Below, piece after piece: positions 35,715 to 48,710 of a stretch of 64,000 nt of DNA. The stretch's first letter is position 1, and every line of letters starts with the position of its first letter. Below the pieces are notes generated by a model, which had not been told where the DNA came from, did no database searches, and saw only the letters and a list, made by a program, of their open reading frames with translations. The stretch is from Amia ocellicauda (Eukaryota > Chordata > Actinopteri > Amiiformes > Amiidae): positions 10,303,676 through 10,367,675 of the forward strand of contig NC_089869.1 in assembly GCF_036373705.1 (NCBI RefSeq). The letters are read 5' to 3'. The translations under genes were made by a program, and so were the position numbers.

Positions 35715-37497
35715 TTAAGTTACAAAAAAGATGGCAAATGCTACATTGAGTAAGGATACAATCAAAAACAAACAACTTCTTAAATTTGGTCCATGAAACA
35801 CTGAAATGTTCTTGCCGCTTCCCTGCCAAGACCTCTATCTCATAAGCTCTGCGTCTGCGATGGCAATTGGCTTCCTGCCACTTCACTACACTCAGCAAAT
35901 TAACCGCAGCTTGAGGAGATTTCACCAGCGGCAGTGTTGATCACTTTAAAAACAGACTCGTATAAAAAGATTCTTAAGAAACAAATCCAATTTTTTCCCT
36001 GGATTTGATGTGTATTAAACCCAATGAAATGGGGATTGTATTATTTTTTTCCATAAAATATACTGTTCTGAAAGGCAATACGTTTGTAAAAGCAAACACA
36101 ATCAGATTTGCAGGCAAAGCAAGAACATCAATCTTGAGCAGATCAGACATTATTGCAGTACAGTGGACATATTGGAGAGCTTATAACTACTGAGTTATCC
36201 GAGCCTCCTTTGTAGGAACCAGGACACTTGTGGAAACTTCGGAAGTGTGACACAAACCACTTACAATCCATACAGTTTATATCTTCTGATCAGTTGTTTT
36301 TGTGATTGGTCCTGAAAAAGTCAAGACCTGCTGCAGTACAGTAATTCATTTCCTTTCAGTAGTCATCTAACAATCCTAAGTGAGAACCTTCAAAATGAAT
36401 GCATGTTCAGACAATTCTTCAAGTAATCAGAAACACAGACCTCAAAAGATTCAGGTGGAATAGCAGTCTGATGAGTATCAGCGAAAGCCAAGGATCCTAC
36501 ATCCTACAGTCACTTACATTGGTGTTAGTAGTAACTGTCTGAGAATGAGCTTCAACATCAGTAGGAAAATTAAATTCACATACAAGAGGTGGACAAAATG
36601 ACACCAAGAGTTTGATTGCACCAGGTTTCAAACAGCAGACTGTCTTCAGTAGAGTAACAGATATTTTACAGAGACCAACCCATATCTTAAGCAGGTTAAA
36701 TCTGATTATTCAAGATTACTTGTGCTGGGAGTAAAAAAAAAAAAAAATTCAATGTAGTTTTCAGCTTAGAAACATTACAGATCCTTTCCTGCTCTTTAGA
36801 TTTTGACACTGAAAAAAATAGAAAAGGGTTATTATTGTTGGAGCTGCTGCTTTTATTCTGGGTTTTAATAACAAACTAGTGCCGTCTGCCATCGCCCCCT
36901 CTGTAGAAACAGTATTCATCATTACAAAAGTGAAAAAATTACAACCAGAGTTTGCAGTCTTGTTTGGGAACCCGCTGTCATTCTTGCTACCTGTTAAAAT
37001 GGTTAAGATTGAAGGAGGAAAGACAAAAATAAAATAAGTACCCCTGAATGTTACAATGGCAGGACTCGGACTGACCCCCCCGCTCAGAACACACCAAACC
37101 AGTAAAAGAAACGCAACAAAAAGATGCGTCTGAAGCTACACCTCACAATTTCACAGATATTTGGCATACTGTGATATCCAGTTATGTTTTTCCCCAGCGG
37201 TGTAAACATCCATTCCACTTGAAGGTGGGTGGGGAGGTCAGAAAATAATCTAGGTGATGGAAAGATTGGAGAGATTCCCCCTCAAGACAGTGATCTGAGA
37301 ACGAGTACAAGTAGTCTTTCAGCATGGACTGCTTTTGGTCAACGATTTTTAGTTTGTTTTTTTCTCGTGGTTTCGTACATAAATAGATTAATCAGTTTCT
37401 CTTTATATCAAAATAAGGCAAGTTAAGATCCCCCTGGCGCACTCTCTCCCTCCCTGAGTCCGGGGTGGGCGGCAGTGTGGCTGGCCTCTCCACGGCC

Positions 37498-40400
37498 TCA
37501 GATGGCCTTGACATCCTGGGGCCAGTGGGGCTGGCTGCCCTGGCGCAGGCTCTTGATGCTGTGCAGCCGCTTGCCATGCAGGGTGAACTGGGACCAGGCC
37601 AGCAGCTGCAGCAGGGCACAGGTGATGGGCACCAGCACCAGTAGGTAGAAGCAGCCCTGGCGCAGGGTGGAGGCAAGCGCGGGGTAGGGGAGGGCTGGGG
37701 GGGGCACCACGTCCTGTAGGGCGTCCTTCTGGAAGATATCGTAACCTGCAGGGAAGAGCGAGAGAGTTGGGAAATTTAAACCAAGTAATTTGAGAGTTTG
37801 GATGCATTAAGGCGAGAATGCCCTTGTTGACTCAAGACCACGGCATGGACAGTGGCACACCAATCCTGGCATGGTGGGCTAGATTTGAACCAGTGCTGTC
37901 AGGGCCCAACCAATAGGGGGCCCCTGTGCAAATAATTTTCACCCCCAATTGCAGACAGAAGACACGGGCACTGCGGATCACTTTTGTGTTTGATCTGCAC
38001 CCTTGGCATGCTGGGAGATTTTATTCCCCTCCCCGGAGCAAGGCGGCGCTGCACTCACCAGTGTAGACGCACAGCAGCCAGGTGCCAATGAGCGGGGCGA
38101 AGGTCTGGCCCGGCTTGGTCACCAGCGCCACCATGCCGAAGAGCAGCGCCGACGCCGCCTGCTGCCGCCGGTGCAGCACAAAGTCTTCATCCACCAGGTC
38201 TGTGATCACCAGGTTGAGCAGCTTGCAGGTGCCCTCGGTGAACACGCGGTTGCTGCAGGACAACAGTACAGATGTGTTATTATATTGTTTGGGTATTATT
38301 TTACAAAATAAGGTGTAAATGAAGGTGTAAAACGTGAGGCGGGCAGCAGCGCCCATAGAGGAGCCCCACGCATCACTGGAGACCCACGTCAGAAGAGGAG
38401 TGTGTTTGCACTGTTGCTAATACAGTCGATACAGTGCCCAAGGTAAACAGCAGGCCAAACTCCCTTAATCTACACTGGCACACCCACTCAATCAGTGCGT
38501 TTCCCTGGCTACTGAGGAGGTTGACTAATTACAAAAGAACTGCAGCCCCTGTAGCCTGGAGCTGCCAGTCCCCTGGTCTGGACAGTGTAGCGTGAGAGTG
38601 GCGTGCCCTCTGACCTGGCGATGAAGATGCACAGCAGGTAGATCTGGTCCGGCCCGGCCAGCAACATGAGCACCCCGAGGCCCAGCTTGAGCAGGAACAG
38701 CCAGCGGATGACCCGATAGACGCCGCAGCGCCGACACAGCGTGAGGAAGTAGAGGTTGTTGAGGTGGGGGGCGATGTAGGAGATTCCTGCAGAGGCACAG
38801 CACAACCCTGGTAAAACACACGGCCCGTGTAGGGAGCACTCTATAACTAACTAACCAGATTACATCCGTTACTTCATTAAGATTGGAATTAACCAAAACA
38901 TCCCACAATTCCTGGTAAAAGACAGCCGTTCCCCCCAGGGGGTCCAGTCAGCCTCACGCTCACCCAGGAGGAAGGAGCCAGTGGCGGCCGTGATCCGGTC
39001 TGACAGCAGGTGCTCCAGAAACAGAGGGAAGAAGTTGCTGTTGAAGTGGCAGTGAAATACCTGCCCAGGGACAAGAGGAGGTCAGAAATCAGTCATTTGC
39101 ATCATTAGCTTAGATCCTTTGTTCTGCTGTGAAACTGTTGGGGTCAGAGGTTAACCCTGAGCACTTGACCCAGAAAATGTATCAGCGATCCTCGTTTCAG
39201 TGGACAAGTACCTAGAATGGCATCAGCTGGGCCCAAGCCGAAGCCACAACCCTATTAATTCGCACCTATGAGATGATTAGCTGGGGAGCTACTTTATTAC
39301 GAGTTGTTTACACAGCTACAGGGTGGCAACAGGAGCAATTTAATAAATGCATCACTGACAGACGGATACGAGTCGTTTGTTAAATTTCTTGGAAGCGATC
39401 CGCCTCGGGCAATTATTTTCAGGAACCATGGCCTGGGTGACAAACAGACTTTGAAACTAATAATAAGAATATCCTTCAATGAGGAGTAAATTAAGCAGTT
39501 AATTGTGAGCTTATTACAAGCAGGCAGTATATTAAAGCCCTGGTTCTGGAGACATTCAGTGCCTAGCTAGTTGAAACTACTGAGATACACTAATAATATC
39601 CACTACGTGCACTTGCAGCAGCCTTGGGCAGCTGATGCTGTAGAAACCGATAGCACAGCCAGGATATGAGAGCGTGTTTCCCAGCAACACGCTACAGTAA
39701 CAGATCTGCTAATCCAGCCACCTCACTCAAACACGTCATCGTGGCTTTTCCTGTTATGCAATCATGCACAGTGTCATTATTTACATACCTGAACGAGGTT
39801 CATGGTGACGAACCACATGAAGTTCCTGTGTTTAGAGAGCTGCTTCAGATATTCCCCCAGTGTGACGGTCTTGTCCTGAGCCAGCGGGGTCTGTCCCACA
39901 CACAGCCTGCCAGGGACACAGAGGCCAACGGTTACCAAGAAATCATCTCAGCTGGGAGGCACAGAAATGCGCGGATCTACCCAGGCCGGCCTCAGAGCAA
40001 ATGCAGATGCAATACTGTAAAGAATCGGTCTGTGTTGAAATGGAAATTCACTGAGCTCTGAAGACCAAGGCCAGTTCTCAGAGTGCAATGATTTGAACAA
40101 ATCTACATTATTAAAGAAGCAGTGTAACCCCTAAGCAAAATAATAAGCAACTTCTGTGAACTACCATGTTTTTAGATGTATTGGAAAATCAAAGTCAGTA
40201 TCTGAATGTCCGACTATGTAAATAAACTCCAAACAGGAAATGCCCACTACCTGGTGCTAGCTGAGGTAAACGGGCCTGCAGATTGAAGACAGGGAGTGTC
40301 TCAGCCAGCTGTACAGTGAGACGCTGAGGGGTCAGACGGGGGAAGAGCTCCACAGCTGACAGAGAGGACGAGGGGGAAGGAGGGAAGAGAAAGACACACA

Positions 40401-41834
40401 GAGAGGAAGAAAGCGAGACAGATGGAGACTGACAGAGACAGACGGGGCACACACAGACCCCCCCCCGCACAGATGGCTGACTCACTCCTTGAGCGCGGTG
40501 GCCTCGTCCTGCAGCCGGGCCTGTTTCTGGAAGCGCTGCTGCAGCAGGCGGGAGACCAGGCTGAAGCCCAGCGCCGCCACCCCGGCCAGCACCACGCAGA
40601 ACAGCCGGAACGAGGCCATGTCCTCCTTGTCCCAGAAGGAGTAGGACATGAAGACGGACAGGGAGCCCAGGGCACTGAACAGGGAGCAGTAGAAGTTGAG
40701 CTGGGTGCGGTCCCCCGCCGACACGGCCAGGTCGGCCAGCAACGCGTTGTGGTTGAGGTCGACGGCGGTGAGGAAGCCGTCATACAGACACAGACACACC
40801 ACGAACTGCAGGCCCGGGGGCGCCCACGCCACCCAGAACGCCAGGAAGGAGAGCGCCAGGAGGGGCCCGCTCACAGACAGGGCCCGCAGCCTCTTCAACA
40901 CCACCACAGGCAGCGAGATCGGGTCGCCCGACCTGGGAGCAGAGGAGGGGAGGGTGTAAAGCATTATCACCATTTTATTATTTTTTATCTAGTCTTCTAG
41001 TCTTGTTCCTCATTTTACACCCCAGTCTCACCCACAATTTGGGAACTGCTCACTCAGGATGGAAGAGCTGGATGTAATACACCTCTTGTACTGTAGGTGC
41101 AGGATTCCAGGATTTTAAAATATGGAAATCGCCAGTGGTTTGAACTTTTGTCGCTGAAGTTATTTGTACCTGTGGAATACCCCCCAAAAAATAATGGTCT
41201 GCACCGACTGACTCTCAGCCTACATGATTATTTGTTCTGAAACAGAGGAATTTCTAGGCCGATCTTACCGTGGGGAGCCAAGGAAGGAGCGGTCACTCAG
41301 CCAGCCGAAGAGAGGGTCATTGAGGCTGTTCCAGATCAGGAACACAGTCTGCGGGGAGAAAGCAGGTTGACTTTCACGTTAAAGATCTCAACTGAGCAAC
41401 TGTTATGGCAGACGCATGTTTCTCAACTTTTTGGGGGTCCTTTTGATTCAGGAATTTGGAATAAACACACCAATAACCCTACAGCCCCTCAAAGACCAGA
41501 GCTGCCTTAATTGAAATGGTGAATTAGATCAAACTGATCTTACTGGAGATTTCTAGGACTGGGCTTAGAGACCACAGAATTGAAGAGACCAGTTTGGAGC
41601 AGACAGTTGATGGGAAGAGTTTCTCCATTCTCTCTCTCTCTCCTTGCTCAGTTAGAGTTAACTCACCTCCCCCACCCAAAAGGAGACTTTGTCAATCTTG
41701 TAGATGGACACAAAGGTCTCAACATAGTAGAGAAGGAAGACGTTATGCAGGATGGAGATGAAGAGGGCCAGGGAGCCGTACAGCAGGGCTGTGGAGGGGG
41801 CCCCCAGGCCCCAGGCCAGCACTCGCAGCCCCAT
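37498..41834 (-). CDS. MFSD13A: MFSD13A (TMEM180), major-facilitator-like membrane protein, 8 coding exons, complete
   Basis: Multi-pass membrane protein of the major facilitator superfamily; its substrate is not established. Coding exons in order: 41834-41667, 41348-41269, 40932-40486, 39906-39789, 39060-38964, 38786-38615, 38252-38059, 37745-37498 (stop TGA). They total 1524 bp, 507 aa (human 517), with every phase consistent. Visible family motifs: start [31 protein letters not shown] (first membrane segment), [14 protein letters not shown] (the loop resembling the MFS signature after helix 2), [60 protein letters not shown] and the last segment [20 protein letters not shown]. It ends KAI. 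Convergent with ACTR1A; exon 3 is unusually GC-rich, which opens long but meaningless frames on the plus strand. Confidence 0.95.
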
Positions 41835-41930
41835 TGCGTGCGCTCACCAATCACGTCCGACCAGGCCTGGTCCATTGTACGCTCAGCACTGGCGGAGGAG
41901 GCCAGCTCTTCCCTGGCATCTCTGCTGTGG
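41835..41930 (-). other. MFSD13A: MFSD13A 5' UTR part of first coding exon, with upstream ATG
   Basis: A minus-strand acceptor-like CTCCACAGCAG lies near 41935-41925. The sequence between it and the start codon has an upstream ATG at 41875 that reads [16 protein letters not shown] in another frame and overlaps the true start at 41834. The exon limit is inferred. Confidence 0.4.
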
Positions 41931-41935
41931 AGACA

Positions 41936-44900
41936 CACAGACCGGTGCACACATTAGTCACTCACGCCACTGAGAAAGGAATATACACCAACGGGATAAT
42001 TCAACACCTTGAACTAGTCTTTTAATACTAATTCAGGGGAAAAATCTCACTTTAAGAACCTCTCAAAAGGTTTCTGCTCACGGAGTTTGTGTCCGTAGTA
42101 GATTCACAGACCCAATCCTCTAAAATAAGATCTAAGCAAAATAATTCAAGTGCTTTTCTAGTATCTGGGAATATTTTAATATATTTCATGTTTCTAGTTA
42201 CATTAAATTTCTGATGACCTTCCCCATATACTTGCACAGATTTTATTTATTACAAGTGCACGGGGACATTATTCACTGTCACCACAGAACAGCAGAGAGA
42301 GACAACATGACATTTCTACATGTGCTGTTCCACTGAGAACAACCAGACCAGCTGTCTAAACCATCTCTGCTCCGGACTAGATCTGCCTGTGCCAGGAGGA
42401 GACTAAACATTAAGCAAATTGTCAACTACGAACCAAGGCTAAACTTTCCCCACGTAACAAACAAGCAGGGAAATTTAGAGGATTTTACAGCTTGAGAACT
42501 AGCATGAACCACAGAGAACTGGAACTCATTTGAAGGGAGAGGCAAAGACGGGGGGGAGGTTAAAAAGTCCCCAGTTGCTGGATTGAAAACAGATTCAGTT
42601 TGCAACCAAAGTTTCCACTCTAATTTGTCTGAGCGAGCGAGCGAGCATCTGTTTCCTTTAATTCCCAGACTGATAAAGAACTCAAAATCCAGGCGGCCGG
42701 CCAAGGCACACACTCGCAACTGCTGCAGACAGCATCACTCCCACACTAATGACGGCTGCTGACAAGAAAGAGAGAGAGACTACTTTTTGTTTTTGGTTTC
42801 TAATGCAATTTTTAAATGAGACCAATAGGGCCAGCTGTCCAATAGGGAAAAAAACAACGGTCTCTCTTCTCAGGCTATCACAAGCCTGTCACTGTACCCT
42901 GTGCAAAGCAGCGCAGAAGAGATCCTCAAAACAACACAAAGGGAGAGTTGCTCTTAAGACAGGGAATATACTCCCTCCTTCAAATCTTGAGTCATGTCGG
43001 CTCAGCTTCCTGGCACCAGCTGTTCTTCTGTGAGGTAAGGGTTGAGGAGTGGGTTGCTAAAACTGGATCCCATGCCGGTTCTTAGCTTCATGTTTCCTGT
43101 CCTAGAAAGTTAAGTGTTTTTCCTCTTATTTAGAAGATTGCAGTCCAAATGGTTCAGCAATGAGACTCGGTCAAGACTGCTGGTCTCTGTACTTGCACAA
43201 CCTTTAACAAATGTGAAATGATAATAATAATCATGAACTGTAGTATGAAGCCTTAATCCACAGTATAAAGACCCATCTCTCACCCAGACCACTCGTATAT
43301 CACAAACTACATACTGCAGAAAAAACAACAATCCAATAATCCATCTAACAGCTATATTTGACCGTGGCTCTATATTTGTAATCTCAGCATGTTTTTGCAA
43401 GAAGACAGGAACCTCCAATTATTTCAAATGGAAAAAAGAAGAAGATAAAAATAACTCTTTTGCAACTTTGATGGTAGTCTAAAGTCAACAGTGAAAGAAA
43501 TCCTGCCCACAAAGTATAATCTGCCCCTAGTATATTATCCTGTGGCAAACAAACAATTGTGGTTTTAGGTTTCTCTGTGGTTCGTATCTGGCAAAACCTG
43601 CGGCAGGGGGGCAACTCAGACTACTACATTACCAGGCCGGAAGAAGCTTGGTTTCCTAGTAACTACGACAATGTGCACCTGTGTTTAAAGCGATAAACGA
43701 GAGAATAAAGAAATCTTGTGCCATTTGCGTGGGTTGTTTTTATTTATGTCTCATGGCATTGTATGTATTCTGCCAATTTCTATGAATCAACTACAATTGC
43801 TTCTTAGTAACTTAAGTCTGAAGTGTCCTGGACAAATTTACAATCAAACTAGTCCCACTATTACAGCTTATGTACAACCTCCCAGAACCAGAATTATTCT
43901 TTCTTGCTCGACTCTTTATTCATTTCAATGAATGTTAATTTAAACGGGCTGTCACGTTGCAGTGTGAATTTCCAAAATGTGTTGAATACTATTGTATAAC
44001 GCTTGTGCTATTTCCCCCCCTCCGCCTCTGATGTAACTTCTGAAACACTGAATTGTCACTACATCATGACTAACATGGCTATATAAAAGTGTCGCCTACA
44101 TGAAAATGTTCAATTTCAAAGGCGTCATTCTCTGCACTGGCGAAGCGTCCTTCTGTTCCAAGTACAGTGGTAACACGTGTACTTTTAATTTGTGTAACGC
44201 ATTGTGAAGTGTGGTCTGACAGTGTAGGTCACTGGCCTACTGAACCACTATGTATATTTAGTTTCCGATTGGTCATCTAGAAGGAAAAAAAACTCAAATG
44301 TCTGAAGATGGTCATGTCTATACTCCAGCATTTTAAAATCTGTATCGCATAAAACAGCATAGGTTTATCAATTTGTCCAACAACAGTGTCGCGCTGTTAG
44401 GATTTAATCTATCTCCTGCACAAAACATCCACATGGCACAATACAGTGGGTAGCCGTGTTGTTGTGGTGGTGGTGGTGGTGGTGGTGGTGGTGACTACTC
44501 CCTTTTGTGCTCAGTGTTGTATCCACAATCCACGTCAAGGCAGCTCGTCTTCCCAAGACAGTGGTCCACAGTAATGACACTACAGTTGTAATCTTTCAAG
44601 ATCAAATGTTGCAGTCGCCTACTTTGAACCCCCTCCACCCCAATCTTTTGGGTTTAAGTGGATTTTCTGCCACTCTTTTCAGCATCTCACCCTGACGGCA
44701 GAGCATCAGCACGCATTTAAAGCGGAGTGTCAACGTGTCAGGAATCCATCACCGGCGCCGGGCTGTAGCGCTGACCCACACCCGGGGTCACATGACCTCC
44801 CACACGGAAGAAACACGACACAAAGTAGCCCAATCAATCCAGCGTGGTAACACAGCCTCGTAAAACACATATCAGACGTCAGTGTCAGTTAAGAAACACA

Positions 44901-45274
44901 CCAAAAACAAACGGACACAAGAGAAAGTTTCTCATACAGAGCTGTACTGGTAGTAGATGTAACTATAAACCAACGTGTCTCTCTACAGGTCCAGCAGGGG
45001 CTAAAGTCACGTCTGCCTGAAACCCGCTATTGTGCAGCTCAACCAGCTCCCCTCCTACACATTTCAACAGGCGTCTGTTTCTAATTATCTTGAATGGTAT
45101 ATATTCAAAAATACGTGTATTATTATTATTGTTGTTGCCTTCATCGCCCGACACAAGCGTGCTATTACCATTATCGCCCAAGATGTATAATTGGCGAACT
45201 CACAGTACCAGTTGTGCCGCACCAGCACCGGATCCTGAGAGAAAAGTCGCTGTGGACCCCCGATCAGAGCAAAT
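41936..45274 (-). other. MFSD13A first intron (inferred)
   Basis: 3.3 kb with no coding signal on either strand. It includes a (GTG)n run at 44464-44492. Its limits depend on the inferred noncoding exon at 45281. Confidence 0.45.
44464..44492. repeat. (GTG)n microsatellite
   Basis: About ten GTG units in a row inside the inferred first intron of MFSD13A. Confidence 0.9.
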
Positions 45275-45280
45275 ACTCAC

Positions 45281-45447
45281 CGGCTTGGCTCGACGCGTTT
45301 CCCGGCTCGGTTGAGATGTTGGTTTAACCCTTTTGGTTGCGCGTCGCGGCCCCGCACCGCGTCTGTCGGCACTCACGCAAATGGCAGGAGCCAGGAAATC
45401 TAGTGACGTCATCGCCAGACAGCCCCTCCCCATTGGCTGGCTTTCGC
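45281..45447 (-). promoter_or_regulatory. MFSD13A: MFSD13A noncoding first exon and core promoter (inferred)
   Basis: On the minus strand CGAGCCAAGCCG is followed by a strong GTGAGT donor (45280-45275). The sequence upstream is CpG-rich and has an inverted CCAAT at 45431-45435, then the palindromic element at 45448-45550. The transcription start is not visible; no TATA box. Confidence 0.5.
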
Positions 45448-45550
45448 GTTCGAGCGGCGCAGACGTCCGCAGATCTGCAGCGTCTCTCCGACGCCATTGG
45501 TGGAGCCGCGCAGATCCGTGCAGGACTGCGGACATCTGCGCCGCACGAAC
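45448..45550 (-). repeat. Palindromic CCAAT promoter element, copy B (MFSD13A side)
   Basis: The left end GTTCGAGCGGCGCAGACGTC and the right end GATCTGCGCCGCACGAAC region are near-perfect inverted repeats; the inner arms GGCGCAGACGTCCGCAG and CTGCGGACATCTGCGCC differ at one base. Between them is GCCATTGGTGGAG, a CCAAT box on the minus strand. Relative to MFSD13A transcription it reads in the same direction as copy A does relative to ACTR1A. Confidence 0.8.
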
Positions 45551-47214
45551 CCGACCGCAGCGGCTTTCCCCTTCTCTGACGGAAATCGGTTGCGATAAAA
45601 AGTAAGGCTTTGGCAAATACGCCATCTAGTGTGTTGCTGCTGAAAACCGCAGTTACAACCGCGTCCAAATACGGGGTTTTATAGTCTAATCGGAGTTAGT
45701 GCCGTCTGTATTAGAAGCAGAAGCGAAGGAGTAAATCCACGAAATAATCCCACTGCTGGATAAACACTGCGGCGGATTATTCAAATGAGACCCGCTTTGC
45801 GCATTTAAACAATTAGACATTAAAGCAAAGCCATTTCCTAGTGTAACCTTGCTTCAGAGCCTGAGACAGACCTACCTTTACTCTTCTCTTGTGGCCCATT
45901 ATTATAGACTGGAAAATGAATGGCTTTTGGAATATGTATTGGGGAGAAACAAAATAATTGTTAGAAGATAAAACAATACAAAATAAACAATGAGTTCATA
46001 TCACCCAAAAACAAAAGAACAGTTATTCGCATCTATAAGCAATCTTCCATACGGTTTTGTTAGAATTACTACCGTAAAAGAGTCCATAAAAAGCTGTTAT
46101 ATAACTTAAGTGTCCACACTATATACTTTCATCTTATTAACATGTTACTGGGGGAAATACTTAGAATCAAAGGTATGTCACTCATAATCATGACTCTCTG
46201 AATGTTGTTTCTCTTTTACTTGTATTGAAAGCGAGGGGGTAAAAATAGGTATTGCCATATGTGGCGTTTGATTGAGTAATTTAGTAAATAAATGATGTAT
46301 GATACCATGCCGCCCGTTTGACAGGCTTGGATATACATTTGCAAGACAGATCTTGACTCCCTCCCACAGGCAGGGCTTTGAAATAGATTTATTATACGTC
46401 ATTAATGTACTACTTTTGAAGGAGTGACATCTAAGCAGTGTGAAGGGACGGACTGACGCGTATAGGGCTTTTGGACACAGTTTGTCTTTCTCATTGCGCA
46501 GTACAGCACACGTTTGTTGACCGCCAGGTGCCTGGATACTGCTGGGGGAAGAGAAAGCGCAATCTCACCTTTCCTTTCACTCTTCAGCTGCGACTGGCAG
46601 GGCACTTTGGCTTTTAAAACTGTATAACTGAGGAGAAGGCAGAATACGTCTTGTTTCCATTGAATGGAATTCATTCATAAAAATAGAACCTACCAGGAAT
46701 TACTTTTCAGGTGAGAGGTGTTTTTACAAGGTCCAGGCCAACTAAAACTGCTTTTGGTATGTTTAAAATTGATCTGTACTCTGGTTTTATACCTTTGTTC
46801 TTTATTTATCTGTATTTATTTGTATTTCTATTCGCCTAGTGGTACATTTGATTTCTATAAGATTTCTCCTGATTTAGGTGCTCATTTTTCTATAACTTAT
46901 TATTTTTACATTTGTAGGCCGTTTGAATCTCCTCTTATATCTTATTATTTATATTTACCACTGTGATATGTAGGTGCTTTTTAAGTGGTGCTAACCTTGT
47001 AATATTGGGCAAAGGTAGAACATTTACAGCTGATTTAATATACCTTCTTTAGAACTAGTCTTGTACTATTTTACCTCAAATAACTAATCTGAGCTAATCT
47101 GGGTCTCTGAAACCAGCCATTAATAATAATGTCAGTAAATTGGAATTTGTAAAATGTATTATTCTTTGAATTGCTTTGTATTATGTACATCTGAATTTGT
47201 AATGTTTGATGCCT

Positions 47215-47293
47215 TGTACTGAACTGTATTTTTGAACTCTGTATTGCGCTTATGTTTTGTAAGTTTTGCCAAGAAATTATTATTATTATTATT

Positions 47294-47348
<55 letters not shown>

Positions 47349-47420
47349 GTGAAAGCTAAACCATATACGTCACCTTTGATAAGGGTGTCTACTAACTACT
47401 ACTACTGCTACTACTACCTA
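47215..47420 (+). mobile_element. LINE/SINE 3'-tail remnant with (ATT)n(AAT)n
   Basis: ATTGCGCTTATGTTTTGTAA, then the microsatellite 47276-47348, then CCTTTGATAAGGGTGTCTAC. The GATAAGGGYGTCTGCTAA block followed by trinucleotides is the shared 3' end of L2-type LINEs and their SINEs in fish. The 5' extent is unknown. Confidence 0.5.
47276..47348. repeat. (ATT)n(AAT)n microsatellite
   Basis: ATT units switch to AAT units, making a self-complementary tract. It sits within a retroposon tail. Confidence 0.95.
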
Positions 47421-48710
47421 ATGATAACACCAAAATGCCACAAAGCTTACTGACATGTAATGAAGTATATGTATTCTGTATCTATGTGTTTTTTACTTCT
47501 CCAACAACTTTTTTAACGCACGTATCATAAACGTATAAAGCTGAGCATTTGTGCTTGTGAATATTTAAGTTGTACTCTGAAGCATACGGACAGCAGATTG
47601 CCAAGTATTGAAGAATGTGTATGTGGCTGGCAAGAGAGTGTCTGCCATACAGTACTGCTTACCTGGATTCCACCCCCAAGCCCCCCATAGGATTAACAAC
47701 ATCAAAATATTTTTCTGGCAGAGACTCACTGAAACTAAACAAATCCATCTATTCGTCGTGTCCAAGGCGACCGCACCAGAAGCACCAGAGCAGAATTAAA
47801 GTTCTTGCTCTCACCCTCTCACAGGCCTGAGATAATTTTTTTTTTTTTCAAGTACTGAGGTTTTTCCTCTGATAAGGTGCTATGCTAACAGAGGTTTAAA
47901 GGGCTTGAGCTTGTTCAAAGGCCGTAAGCCTGCCTTTGTGTGGCGCTGTATGGTGTTTAAAGACTGAAGTCCAGAACCCACTTTTATTCAATTTCACATA
48001 CATCAGAAGATGACACTGTAAATAGCACGTTGGCAGATCTCAAGTGTGGCACCCAAAGGCTTTGAACTACGCGCTGGCTGTAGCTGTGAACTTGGCGGCC
48101 TACAGTTGTGCTCAGTTGTGAGGAAGAGCTGTGATTTCTGCAGTGATATGATCTGCACACACCGCTTAGTACCTTATACAGAGCTTTGGGATATTTTTAA
48201 ACCTTGATAAATTAATCACATGGCTTGTCTGTGGCTGAACAGTCACCCTTGGATTGTGTTTATTAAACAGACAGTAATGTGATGATTAAGATTGTGTAGC
48301 TCTGTCTCAGGGAGTCCTGGGGAGTGAGTTAGCTCTGGGCTGCACAGGGATCTGTTGAGGATATCCCACGTGTGTTCAAGGGGGATACATTTCTGCTGAC
48401 TTCCCAGGTCGGGCCAGACAGGTGATTCCCCTACTTATATAAACATAACAATTTCTCGGTTACGTTTGCAGTGTTCTCGTCAGTGGCATCCGATGTTTCC
48501 AATATTATCAGCTTTTCCACTTCAACAGGACCTAGAGTAGGGAAGCTTCTCTAATATCTGACTGTTTATTTTTGTTCTGTTCCTCCAGACCCTCTGCTCC
48601 TTCACTAAAGTCAACAGGTTGGCCTCTTCTTGGGGAGGGAAAAATGCAGCCCTGCTAAACTAAAGGGGGCCTCCTATTCCCTCCTTTCCCACCCCTGCTC
48701 TTCCCTGGCC

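Larger units (their letters stand above)
45551..48585. other. Intergenic, MFSD13A to C10orf95-like gene
   Basis: Mostly AT-rich with no recognisable exon. The one identifiable part is the LINE/SINE 3' tail at 47215-47420 with its AAT microsatellite. A splice-acceptor-like TTCCTCCAG near 48586 could open the next gene's 5' UTR exon. Confidence 0.6.

Noticed and set aside
40422..41000. 192-codon plus-strand open frame
   Set aside because: It is antisense to GC-rich MFSD13A exon 3, whose minus-strand frame encodes the recognisable protein with correct splice sites.
45200..45625. 141-codon minus-strand frame over the MFSD13A promoter
   Set aside because: Its resemblance to a frame at 22211 comes from the shared palindromic DNA element, not from a protein gene.
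47276..47348. CRISPR-like array
   Set aside because: A plain trinucleotide microsatellite with no spacers, in a vertebrate genome.
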